From positions 1,871,001-1,935,000 of the forward strand of contig NC_015555.1 of assembly GCF_000189775.2 (NCBI RefSeq): DNA of 64,000 nt. Reading direction: 5' to 3'. The stretch comes from Thermoanaerobacterium xylanolyticum LX-11 (GTDB lineage: Bacteria; Bacillota; Thermoanaerobacteria; Thermoanaerobacterales; Thermoanaerobacteraceae). Shown piece after piece: positions 48,169 to 56,592 of this stretch (positions are counted from its first letter, which is position 1; each line of letters starts with the position of its first letter). The position numbers were made by a program, and so were the translations under genes. The notes beneath the pieces were generated by a model. That model worked only from the letters and a program-made list of their open reading frames with translations. It ran no database searches and was not told the origin of the DNA.

Positions 48169-48666
48169 TTAGCTGAGAAACATATCGTTTGCAATCATCT
48201 TGCCTGTATGTGTCTTGAAATTTTTCTCAATAATATTTGCCACATTTTCTTTATCCTCGTACAATTCGTCTTCTTCGATGTTGACTAAAAGATCTGATTC
48301 CCATATTATCTGAAAATCAATCCCATCATTTTTAGACGCCGTATGGTGTCCACCTATAATGTATGCAACTCTATCTATAATATCCTCATCTTCATTATTT
48401 TTTAGCATTATCTCTCTTGCAATCGGCGGTCCTTCTATTTCCTGATATTTGCCGGATGAACTACCGTACTTTTCCTCAGCCTTTTTGATACCAATATCGT
48501 GCAAAATTGCGCTTATGTATATAACCTTTTTCGTTTTTTCATCTGCAATATGCTCACCATAAGCAATTCTATCAGCATAATTAAGCACTTTCAATGCGTG
48601 ATTTATTCTTTTTAAATCTGAACCATAGTATTCTTTAAGCTCAACAATGTATTTAAGCCTTGACAT
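48169..48666 (-). CDS. HD-domain phosphohydrolase
   Basis: The 165-residue protein has the HD-superfamily metal ligands: H in RINHALKVL, HD in AILHDIG and H in YIIGGHHTASKNDG, plus IWESDLLVN. It is likely to hydrolyse a phosphate ester or nucleotide; the substrate is unknown. It ends only 32 bp before the pgi -35 and could be a separate unit. A G-rich GGGGGGAG site is upstream. Confidence 0.85.
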   Translation of the reverse strand: MSRLKYIVELKEYYGSDLKRINHALKVLNYADRIAYGEHIADEKTKKVIYISAILHDIGIKKAEEKYGSSSGKYQEIEGPPIAREIMLKNNEDEDIIDRVAYIIGGHHTASKNDGIDFQIIWESDLLVNIEEDELYEDKENVANIIEKNFKTHTGKMIANDMFLS

Positions 48667-48749
48667 AATCTCATCTCCCCCCTTATCTTTTCTTTAATTA
48701 TTATTTTTGCATAATGATAGTTTACCGTCAATAAACATTTCGTTAAATT

Positions 48750-48777
48750 TTGAAATTAATTTTATAGTGGTTATAAT
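48750..48777 (+). promoter_or_regulatory. Sigma-A promoter of the nitroreductase gene
   Basis: TTGAAA (48750-48755) is 16 bp from TATAAT (48772-48777), 19 bp before the ATG. Confidence 0.75.
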
Positions 48778-48796
48778 ATAGATGGAGGTGTTTTAA

Positions 48797-49294
48797 ATGG
48801 ATGCAATAGAAGTATTAAAACAAAGAAGATCTGTTAGAACTTTTGAAGATAAACCGATACCAAAAAATATTTTAGAGGACATCATCGACTGCGGAAGATT
48901 AGCTCCATCAGGAAACAACGCTCAACCATGGCATTTTGTGGTTGTCACTGATAAAGAGACTCTAAAGTTTATATCAGAGAAGGCTACATACGGCAAATTT
49001 ATAAAAGATGCGGCAGCATGCGTCGTAGTATATTGCGAGAAAGACAATAGACATCATCTGGAAGACGGATCGGCGGCAACAGAAAACATCATGTTAGCAG
49101 CAAAGGCACACGGCATTTCTTCATGCTGGGTCGCTGGATATGACCGCAGTTATGAAAATGACATTAATGAGCGTCTAAACGTTCCTTCTAATCTAAGGAT
49201 GATTTCCATCATTCCATTAGGATACAGTCAAGACAATCCAGCCCCAAGAAACAAAAAATCATTGCAAGACGTAATCCATTGGGAGAAGTTTTGA
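48797..49294 (+). CDS. Nitroreductase-family FMN protein
   Basis: The 165-residue protein has the FMN-binding RRSVRTFEDKPI at residues 10-21, GRLAPSGNNAQPWHFVVV, and GISSCWVAGYDRSY; short length is common in Clostridia. It may reduce nitro groups, quinones or flavin using NAD(P)H. It is a one-gene unit with its own promoter and terminator. Confidence 0.9.
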   Translation: MDAIEVLKQRRSVRTFEDKPIPKNILEDIIDCGRLAPSGNNAQPWHFVVVTDKETLKFISEKATYGKFIKDAAACVVVYCEKDNRHHLEDGSAATENIMLAAKAHGISSCWVAGYDRSYENDINERLNVPSNLRMISIIPLGYSQDNPAPRNKKSLQDVIHWEKF

Positions 49295-49319
49295 TATCTA
49301 ACTTCTGTATAATTTTATT

Positions 49320-49342
49320 AAGCCTGGTAATAGCCCAGGCTT
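49320..49342 (+). terminator. Intrinsic terminator after nitroreductase
   Basis: AAGCCTGG (49320-49327) pairs with CCAGGCTT (49335-49342), loop TAATAGC, followed by TAATTCTTTT. Confidence 0.8.
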
Positions 49343-49413
49343 TAATTCTTTTAAAATTTTTTTATAAGTGATAAAATTAAATTATAGAATATTTTGTGAA
49401 AGAAGGGGTAATA

Positions 49414-50640
49414 TTGGAAACTGCAGTTAAACGATTTTTAAGGTACGTAAAATATGAAACGACATCAGATGAAAACTCTTCGAAATGTCCCAGCACAGAA
49501 GGGCAGATGGCTTTTGCAAAAGTTTTATCTGACGAATTGAAATCCATAGGACTTGAAGACGTATCTGTTGATGAAAATGGCTATGTAATGGGCACCATAT
49601 TATCAAACGTTGACGAAGAAGTACCCGTAGTAGGATTTATAGCCCACATGGATACAAGCCCTGATATGTCAGGAAAAAATGTAAATCCTCAGATTATAGA
49701 AAACTATGATGGAAATGATATAGTCCTAAACAGAGATCTTAATGTAGTCTTGTCGCCAAATGATTTCCCTGAATTAAAGCAGTACGTAGGAAAATCATTG
49801 ATTACAACAGATGGAACGACTCTATTAGGTGCCGATGACAAAGCAGGCGTTGCAGCAATCATCACAGCTTGTGAATATCTTATTTCACACCCTGAAATAA
49901 AGCATGGCACGATAAAAATATGCTTTACACCAGATGAGGAAATTGGAAGAGGTGCTGATAAATTTGATGTAGAAAAATTTGGAGCAGACTTTGCGTATAC
50001 CATCGATGGTGAAAGCATTGGACAGCTAGAGTACGAGAATTTTAATGCAGCTTCAGCCAAAATAACCATACACGGCAGAAACGTCCATCCAGGTATGGCA
50101 AAAGGCAAAATGAAAAATTCAGTGTTGATTGGAGTAGAACTTGCTTCCATGCTTCCACTTGAAGAAACACCTGAGAATACAGAGGGATATGAAGGCTTCT
50201 ATCATCTGACCAATTTTGACGGAAATGTAGAAGAAACCCACATGCAATACATAATAAGGGATTTTGACAAAGAAAACTTTGAAAACCGAAAAAATTACTT
50301 GATAAATTTAATTAGCAACTTAAATGAAAAATACGGTGAAAACACTGTTGAAATAGACTTAAAAGACCAATATTACAACATGAGAGAAATAATAGAAAAG
50401 GATATGAGGATAATCGATATTGCAGTAAAAGCCATGGAACTAGCTGATGTCAAACCTAATGTTTCCCCAATAAGAGGAGGAACAGATGGTGCAAGGCTTT
50501 CATACATGGGCCTCCCTACTCCCAATATTTTCACCGGCGGTCACAATTTCCACGGCAGATACGAATACATACCTACTTTTGCTATCGAAAAGGCTGTGGA
50601 GGTAATATTGAATATTGTAAAACTTGTAGCAGAAGGATAA
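49414..50640 (+). CDS. pepT: Peptidase T (tripeptidase)
   Basis: The 408-residue M20B metallopeptidase has zinc ligands in FIAHMDTSPD, LLGADDKAG, CFTPDEEIGRGAD and the closing NIFTGGHNFHGRYE. It removes N-terminal residues from tripeptides. The frame opens at a GTG at 49396, but AAGGGG at 49403-49408 serves the TTG at 49414, which gives the usual family length. Confidence 0.94.
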   Translation: METAVKRFLRYVKYETTSDENSSKCPSTEGQMAFAKVLSDELKSIGLEDVSVDENGYVMGTILSNVDEEVPVVGFIAHMDTSPDMSGKNVNPQIIENYDGNDIVLNRDLNVVLSPNDFPELKQYVGKSLITTDGTTLLGADDKAGVAAIITACEYLISHPEIKHGTIKICFTPDEEIGRGADKFDVEKFGADFAYTIDGESIGQLEYENFNAASAKITIHGRNVHPGMAKGKMKNSVLIGVELASMLPLEETPENTEGYEGFYHLTNFDGNVEETHMQYIIRDFDKENFENRKNYLINLISNLNEKYGENTVEIDLKDQYYNMREIIEKDMRIIDIAVKAMELADVKPNVSPIRGGTDGARLSYMGLPTPNIFTGGHNFHGRYEYIPTFAIEKAVEVILNIVKLVAEG

Positions 50641-50644
50641 TTTT

Positions 50645-50668
50645 AAAGGGCCAATAACTGGCCCTTTT
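50645..50668. terminator. Bidirectional terminator between pepT and hydrolase
   Basis: AAAGGGCC (50645-50652) pairs with GGCCCTTT (50660-50667), loop of 7 nt, flanked by T and A runs. Confidence 0.85.
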
Positions 50669-51440
50669 ACCTTAATTTCTCTTTCAAAAAAGTTACAGAC
50701 TCATCTATGGCTCTTTTTTCCCAATCAAGCCTATTAAAAGTATGATCTGAACCGTCTATTGATACTCTATGACCTTTTTCTTTATAAACTGTCTTTAAAA
50801 TCTCCTCAGATACAGTGTATGGAACAGCTTCATCTTTAGTACCATGAATTATAAGTACATCTTTGTCAAATCCTTTTGCAGATTGGAAAATATCGATATT
50901 AACTATATCGGATACAAATCCTTTCCCTAAGGCAAGACCTCCTATGTCCAAAAATCCATGTTGACTAAGCAAATTCCCTGCTTCGCTTTGAGATTGGAGT
51001 ATAACTATATCTCTCATGTTAAAAGCAGGAGCCCATAACACTAATGATTTTACTATGTTTTTGTACTCATTTGCAATAATTGCAGCTATAGCACCACCCA
51101 TGCTAAGTCCTAATATACCTATATTATCAATATCTGTAGCTGGGTAGTTTTTGATAAATTCTACTATATTTCTTGCATCTTCTAATTCACCGCTGAATGT
51201 CATGTCTACAAAATCTCCGTCGCTTTCTCCAGAACCATAAAAATCAAATCTGACGCTACCAATGCCTACCTTTTCCAGCTCCCTCGACAATTTTACAAAT
51301 ATGAAATGTGACTCCACTTTGTTACCAGTAAAGCCGTGAAATATAGCTATCATTGGTACTTTTCCGCTTGCACTATTAGGAATGTGCATCATACCTCTCA
51401 ATGTCTTAGATCCATACGTCAGTTCAACTGGTTTTTGCAT
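50667..51440 (-). CDS. Alpha/beta hydrolase (esterase/peptidase-like)
   Basis: The 257-residue alpha/beta hydrolase has the oxyanion HGFTGNK motif, the nucleophile elbow GLSMGGAIA (Ser near 114), the aspartate region LIIHGTKDEAVPY (about 204) and histidine in GSDHTF (about 235). It resembles feruloyl-esterase-like or cinnamoyl esterase enzymes of gut and plant-degrading bacteria; the substrate is not determined. Its upstream DNA holds the dyad at 51467-51509 and then the IS110 remnant. Confidence 0.88.
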   Translation of the reverse strand: MQKPVELTYGSKTLRGMMHIPNSASGKVPMIAIFHGFTGNKVESHFIFVKLSRELEKVGIGSVRFDFYGSGESDGDFVDMTFSGELEDARNIVEFIKNYPATDIDNIGILGLSMGGAIAAIIANEYKNIVKSLVLWAPAFNMRDIVILQSQSEAGNLLSQHGFLDIGGLALGKGFVSDIVNIDIFQSAKGFDKDVLIIHGTKDEAVPYTVSEEILKTVYKEKGHRVSIDGSDHTFNRLDWEKRAIDESVTFLKEKLR

Positions 51441-51466
51441 AACATCACCTCTCTCGTATAATATGA

Positions 51467-51509
51467 TTTGTAATCAACTAAAAAGATCGATCTTTAAAAA
51501 GATTACAAA
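51467..51509. repeat. Nested perfect dyad upstream of the hydrolase gene
   Basis: TTTGTAATC (51467-51475) is repeated inverted as GATTACAAA (51501-51509), and a 14-bp palindrome AAAGATCGATCTTT (51482-51495) lies at its centre. It is 27 bp upstream of the hydrolase start. It may be an operator or a stem in the leader RNA. Confidence 0.6.
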
Positions 51510-51567
51510 ATTTAATTGAACCTTGATAATTGAATATTGTTTTTTAATTTCGTTATTATTAGCTCTC

Positions 51568-51711
51568 TCAAGTGCCACTTGATACTTATGCATACATCGC
51601 ATAACTACTATCTATGTTTGGAATGATGGATTGTCAAGCCCGAACGCAGTGAGTTTATTTTAGGCTTGACTATACATCGGCCAAACATATAATCTTCTAT
51701 ACGATGTATGC
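51568..51711 (+). ncRNA. Candidate structured RNA of the IS110 left side (bridge-RNA-like)
   Basis: A 15-nt palindrome (51568-51582) precedes a nested stem. GCATACATCG (51590-51599) pairs with 51702-51711, ATGTTTGG (51614-51621) with 51681-51688, and GTCAAGCC (51633-51640) with 51663-51670. Two internal loops lie between them (14/13 nt and 11/10 nt). IS110-family elements encode a bridge RNA with two guide loops in this position. The loop sequences were not matched to target or donor sequence. Confidence 0.4.
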
Positions 51712-51768
51712 TGGATCGCTGCATTTTGCATTTGTAGTACACGAATTCCCTCTTTCTTCTTCAGGTTG

Positions 51769-52040
51769 TCTCTGTTAAACTATTTTTAGAATTTGGTTTC
51801 AGGGTCGCTCTGAAAACCTCCTGAAGACCCTACTTTAGGGTACTTCTCGTCTAAGACTGCACCCCTGGGATTACTCGTTTAGTTCTGACTCGCTTGCTGT
51901 CCATATCATACTCTTCCGTATGTTTCAGCATCCATACGGTGTATCCTATGAGTATTGATATAGTTCTGATATCGCGAGGCTGTTTCTCGGTAATCTGTCA
52001 GGGATTAACCTGGTACTGGTTCTCAATTTTTTTAATGAAA
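51769..52040 (+). other. Further hairpins just upstream of the IS110 transposase
   Basis: CTTCAGG (about 51769) pairs with CCTGAAG (about 51823); ACCCT pairs with AGGGT (about 51828-51842); CCGTATG pairs with CATACGG inside a longer ATATCATACTC/GAGTATTGATAT stem (about 51905-51965). The region has no supported ORF. Confidence 0.4.
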
Positions 52041-52052
52041 GGAGGAATTTAC

Positions 52053-53287
52053 GTGCCCAGTACTTTATTCGTCGGTATAGACGTAAGCAGTCAATCTAAT
52101 TCTGTTTTCTTTATTGATCAAGATGGCAATAACCTCATTAAGAAACCTTTTTCGGTTTCTAATGATATCCCAGGTGCTTTGTATCATCTCTGAGGTGATT
52201 TCTCATGCTAACGCTATTAATGCTTCCTGTGTCAAAATTGGTATGGAAGCCACTTCTCATTATGCATGGCACCTCCATCTTCACCTGGTTTCTTCTCCTG
52301 ACCTGGCACCTTTTAACCCTAAATTCTTTGTTATGAATCCAGGTGTCGTCAAGGGTTTTAAAAAGGCTTATACCTATTTGCCTAAAACTGACGATTTTGA
52401 TGCCAGAATCATTGCTGATTGTGTCAGATTCGGTAGGGTAAACCCTACTCCTATGCCTGACTTTAGGTATGCTGCGCTACAGCGCCTTACTCGTTTTAGA
52501 TACCATCTGGTACAAACTATATCCAGTGAAAAGAGCAGAGCTTTGAACCTCCTTTATCTCAAGTTCTCTTCATATAAGGAAGACTGTCCTTTTAGCGACG
52601 TCTTTGGCTCAGCATCTACTTCTGTTTTTGATTCTTTTACTCCTGATGAGATCGCTGTTATGCCTGTGGAGGAACTTGTAGATTTTGTCTTGAGTCATGG
52701 CAACAATAGATTGAAAAATCCCGAAGAAATTGCTAAGACACTTAAGTCTGCTGCTAATAGGGCATATCGTCTTAATCCTGACATGTGCGATACTGTTAGC
52801 ATGACTTTGACCATGACTCTTGAAAATATCAGATTTCTTGAGTCACAACTTAAAAAAACTTGACAAAGAAATCTCTAAACAGCTTAATGGCTTTCACCAA
52901 ACTCTGACTACTATTCCAGGTTTCGGTAATGTACTAGCCGCAGGCCTTGTGGCTGAGATTGGCGATGTTAAGCGGTTTAAAAATGAATGCGCTGTAGCTA
53001 AATTTGCAGGCCTCGTGTGGAATAAATATCAATCTGGCAACTTTAGTGCTGAAGATACCTCTTTAGCTAAGTGCGGTAACCAGTATTTAAGGTACTATCT
53101 TGTAGAAGCAGCTAATTGCGTAAGGATACACGCAAAAGAATATGCTGATTTCTACTGCAAGAAGTACAATGAGGTTACAAAACACCAGCATAAAAGAGCC
53201 CTCGTCTTAACGGCACGTAAGCTTGTAAGACTGGTCTTTGCTATGCTGAGTAAAGGCCAAATCTACCAACCAGGAGGTAATGGATAG
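52053..53287 (+). pseudogene. IS110-family DEDD transposase, broken by two frameshifts
   Basis: The GTG start at 52053 follows AGGAGG. The first frame gives LFVGIDVSSQ (Asp10) and stops at 52193; the next (from about 52170) gives VKIGMEATSHY, KTDDFDARIIAD and the coiled middle, and stops at 52863; the third (from about 52850) gives IPGFGNVLAAGLVAEIGDVKRF and the C-terminal SVRxR-like end. The second break is at an A7 run (52852-52858) where six A would restore the frame. All four acidic residues survive across frames. The copy is likely inactive, or it was once active through slippage. Confidence 0.85.
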
Positions 53288-53463
53288 ATTTAATAAGTAT
53301 TTTTAACTGAATATACTCTAAGTTCCTTCCATTATTATCCAATTTATGGTAGGTTTATTAAGTGTTGCCTTTTTTAGAACTTTTGAGGCCTTTATTTTTC
53401 AAGGTTCCAAAAAATACTACTTGACATTTCACCGCTTGTCTTTTTTCTAAATTATACCATAAG

Positions 53464-54132
53464 TTATATAAAATTAAAAATTTCATCAATGCTTACGATG
53501 TTAACTTCATTGCAAAACAAATCACTTTCAGCACATACAGCCATTTTGTAGTCATCGTCTACGCAATACTGTTTAAAATGATATTTGTTATCTTTCTCGC
53601 TTAAAAGCTTAATCTCATCACCAATTTTTATAGTGAAAGAACTTAACGGTATATGAAGTCCCACTCCTAACGTCTTTACATAGCTTTCCTTTAAAGTCCA
53701 AAGAGTAAAAAAATAATCTATTTTATCCGGCGCCCTCATCATGTCTTCAAACTCATCGCGGGAAAAAAAACGTTTAGCCACATTCAAATTGACATCTCTA
53801 ATTTTTTCAACGTCTACGCCAAGGTTTTTTCTATCAACGGCTACAGATACCCATTGGCATGAATGAGATATGCTGAAAAATATGCTTTTATCCTTCAAAA
53901 AAGGCTTCCCATATTCATTATTATAAATTACAACATCCTCATTATTTAATCCAAATTTTTCAATCAATATAATCCTAAACATCATATCTGCCAAAAGCGT
54001 CCTTACAGCATCTTCACGCTTTTTAATCTTGTTCACCCTTCGTCTCTTTTCTTCTGAAGCAAAAGCTAACAGTTTACTGTATTCATCTTCTTCAATATCT
54101 CTCGTTACTTTTATAGCGTACACCTCTACCAT
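53464..54132 (-). CDS. sfp: 4'-phosphopantetheinyl transferase (Sfp type)
   Basis: The 222-residue protein has the Sfp-type motifs YGKPFL, ISHSCQWVSVAV, GVDVEKIRDV and FTLWTLKESYVKTLGVGL. It transfers the phosphopantetheine arm of CoA to carrier proteins. It begins at the ATG at 54132, whose GGAGGAG sits inside the helicase end. No NRPS or PKS is visible nearby, so a fatty-acid or unlinked target is likely. Confidence 0.9.
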   Translation of the reverse strand: MVEVYAIKVTRDIEEDEYSKLLAFASEEKRRRVNKIKKREDAVRTLLADMMFRIILIEKFGLNNEDVVIYNNEYGKPFLKDKSIFFSISHSCQWVSVAVDRKNLGVDVEKIRDVNLNVAKRFFSRDEFEDMMRAPDKIDYFFTLWTLKESYVKTLGVGLHIPLSSFTIKIGDEIKLLSEKDNKYHFKQYCVDDDYKMAVCAESDLFCNEVNIVSIDEIFNFI

Positions 54133-56471
54133 TAAAAACTCCTCCAAAAACTATCAAGATGAAATCCTAAATTGCTTTGATTCACCTTTGTATAAGGAAA
54201 CCATTCTTTAGGAAATATCCTAATGTAATTTTTTTGCAAAAATCTTTCATCTATAAGCAAAATTATTCCCTTATCTTCTTCCGTTCTTATGACACGTCCT
54301 GCTGACTGCAAGACTTTGTTAAAGCCTGGATAAAGGTAAGCAAATTCATAGCCCAGTCCATATTTCCTTTCAAAATAATCTCTAATTATATCCCTTTCAA
54401 GACATATCTGAGGTATACCTACACCTATTATTATGGCGCCTATCAAACGATCTTTTGTCAAATCGATGCCTTCTGAAAAAACACCACCCAGTACACAAAA
54501 GGCCAAAACACCATTTTGACCGTCCTCAAACATGCGCAAAAAATCATCTTTTTCATTTTCTTTCATTGTGCTTTTCTGCTTAAGTAAATAGCCTGTACTT
54601 TTCTCCTTGTAAATCTCATACACCATGTTTAAATATTCATAAGATGGAAAATATACAATATAATTTCCATTTTCCTTTGACACTGTTGTATGTATATATC
54701 CAACTATTTCCTCCAAAGTTTTTTCTCTATCCTTGTATTTTGTAGACACATCATCCGCAATAAGTATCATCCGGTTTTTAGTTTCAAATGGCGAATCAAG
54801 ACAAACACCATAATCTTCTCGGCTACCACCTAATAAAGACATATAATACGTTATAGGAATAAGTGTAGCCGAAAAAAACACAGTGCTTCGCACTTTTCTA
54901 AGCGTTTCACTAAGCAGCTTAGAGGGATCTAAGCAAAATAATTTGAATTTTAAGTCGTCGCTTTTTTTCTCAACATAAGTCGTATATAACTCATCGTACA
55001 TATCAGAAACTTTAAGATACCTAATCACTTCAAAATACAGATCAATGATGGCATCTTTAACAAATGACTTTCTTTCATTTGAAAGAAACGATTCCACTTC
55101 TCCTATAAATTGTCTTAAATATCCATTTAGATCACTAAATATCTCATCTGTGACAAAGTAGCCTTTTTCACCACATCTTTTCTTCAATTTAAGAAATATT
55201 GAATTGATTTTTGACAATACCTTTTCAAGCTTGATGCTTTCACCCTTAATCTCTTTCTTTAACGACAAAAAATCTTTTTTGAATAATTCCGCTGAAAACA
55301 TCTCTCTCGATCTATCCACCAAATTGTGCGCTTCATCTACGAGAAGTGTAAAATCAGTTTTGTCTTGAAAGAACCTTTTAAGTCCCACATTTGGATCAAA
55401 GACGTAATTGTAATCGCATATTATAACATCTGACCACAAAGATAAGTCCAGTGAAAGCTCAAATGGGCATACCATATGCTTTTGAGCATACTCTTCAATT
55501 TTTGAACGATTAAAATTATCTTCATTCAAAAATATATCCATTATAGCATCATTTATCCTATCATAATGGCCTTTTGCAAACATACATGCTTCAGGCGTAC
55601 ATTCGGTTTTTTCATTAAAGCATATTTTCTCTTTAGCGGTTAAAACCAATGTTTTTACTTTAAGCCCTTTGCTTCTCAGTGTATTAAATGTTTCCTCTGA
55701 CACCGTTCGGGCTATCGTCTTTGCAGTAAGGTAAAATATTTTTGAAGTTAATCCTTTTTTCATCGCCTTCAAAGATGGGAAAATTGTAGATATGGTTTTC
55801 CCTATCCCTGTTGGAGCTTGAACAAAAAGTTTTTTCCCACTTTCAATAGATTTGTAGACAGATGCCATAAGCTTTTTTTGCCCTTTTCGAAAATCTTTAT
55901 ATGGAAAATCAATTTTTTCTATGGAACTGTTTCTTTCCTTTATCCAATTGTATAACATGCTTGCCCAATTGTAATACTTCTTAATAAGGTCATCAAAAAA
56001 AGTTTTTAGCTCATCTATAGAATACGTGTATCTCAAATATTTAATCTCGTCATTATCGATTTGATAATACGTAAGTTGAACATCTATGGTAGTCAAGTCA
56101 TTTTGAATTGAATAAATGTATGCATAACATTTTGCCTGCGCTAAATGCAGAGGATTGTAGTATCCATCTATTTCACCTAAATTGGCACTCGTAGTCTTTA
56201 TCTCATCAATTGTTACATTGCCATTATCTACAATGATGCCGTCTGCGCGACCTTCTACAGCAATGATAAACTCATCAAATTCTCTTTCGTACTTTAACGT
56301 TACTTCTTTTTTGTAATTCTCATCTTTAGAACTTTGAATTTTTTTGTGAATCTTTGTGCCTTCTAATGCCCTTAAATTGCTGCCACCAAAAAATTCATTG
56401 TTTAAATCTCCACACCTCAATATGAATTCAACCAAGTCTCTGACTGAAATCTTTATCTTTTCTTTAACCAT
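54132..56471 (-). CDS. DinG/XPD-type helicase with N-terminal PD-(D/E)XK domain
   Basis: The 779-residue protein starts with a nuclease-like domain (about 1-180; GRADGIIVDNGNVTIDEIKTT and HLAQAKCYAYIY, the Cas4/RecB core D..E-x-K). The superfamily 2 helicase follows, with Walker A APTGIGKT, the Fe-S cysteines in CFNEKTECTPEACMFAKGHYD and MVCPFE, DEAH in LLVDEAHNL, and motif VI GRVIRTEEDKG. Related proteins unwind 5'-3' during repair. The downstream sfp overlaps it by one base. Its role is inferred only from family. Confidence 0.88.
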   Translation of the reverse strand: MVKEKIKISVRDLVEFILRCGDLNNEFFGGSNLRALEGTKIHKKIQSSKDENYKKEVTLKYEREFDEFIIAVEGRADGIIVDNGNVTIDEIKTTSANLGEIDGYYNPLHLAQAKCYAYIYSIQNDLTTIDVQLTYYQIDNDEIKYLRYTYSIDELKTFFDDLIKKYYNWASMLYNWIKERNSSIEKIDFPYKDFRKGQKKLMASVYKSIESGKKLFVQAPTGIGKTISTIFPSLKAMKKGLTSKIFYLTAKTIARTVSEETFNTLRSKGLKVKTLVLTAKEKICFNEKTECTPEACMFAKGHYDRINDAIMDIFLNEDNFNRSKIEEYAQKHMVCPFELSLDLSLWSDVIICDYNYVFDPNVGLKRFFQDKTDFTLLVDEAHNLVDRSREMFSAELFKKDFLSLKKEIKGESIKLEKVLSKINSIFLKLKKRCGEKGYFVTDEIFSDLNGYLRQFIGEVESFLSNERKSFVKDAIIDLYFEVIRYLKVSDMYDELYTTYVEKKSDDLKFKLFCLDPSKLLSETLRKVRSTVFFSATLIPITYYMSLLGGSREDYGVCLDSPFETKNRMILIADDVSTKYKDREKTLEEIVGYIHTTVSKENGNYIVYFPSYEYLNMVYEIYKEKSTGYLLKQKSTMKENEKDDFLRMFEDGQNGVLAFCVLGGVFSEGIDLTKDRLIGAIIIGVGIPQICLERDIIRDYFERKYGLGYEFAYLYPGFNKVLQSAGRVIRTEEDKGIILLIDERFLQKNYIRIFPKEWFPYTKVNQSNLGFHLDSFWRSF

Positions 56472-56546
56472 CGCATCAAGTCCTTTAACACATCTATGGA
56501 AATAGAAAATTTCTCAAATTGAATTATAACATAAATTCATTTAAGA

Positions 56547-56555
56547 TGGTATAAT
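56547..56555 (+). promoter_or_regulatory. Extended -10 promoter of the Rsm22-like gene
   Basis: TGG immediately precedes TATAAT (56550-56555). No good -35 is present at 17 bp, and the ATG is 38 bp downstream. Confidence 0.45.
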
Positions 56556-56592
56556 ATATAAGTAAATACGCATAGAAAGGGCTGTTCTTTTG

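Larger units (their letters stand above)
51518..53412 (+). mobile_element. Decayed IS110-family element, boundaries uncertain
   Basis: A DEDD transposase pseudogene (52053-53287) follows about 530 bp of structured non-coding DNA. GAACCTTGATAATT (51518-51531) and the inverted AATTTTTCAAGGTTC-like sequence (about 53394-53408) are near-inverted repeats that could mark the ends. IS110 elements usually lack clear terminal repeats, so both ends are inferred. The 51441-52052 stretch has no gene other than this element's left side. Confidence 0.5.

Noticed and set aside
51590-52040. Group II intron or CRISPR-like array upstream of the IS110 gene
   Set aside because: There are no direct repeats with spacers, no domain V-like AGC...GUU stem and no intron ORF; the stems fit an IS-associated RNA better.
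51894-52052. ORF extension upstream of the IS110 transposase
   Set aside because: It lies in the hairpin region and the family start LFVGIDVS is preceded by AGGAGG at 52053.
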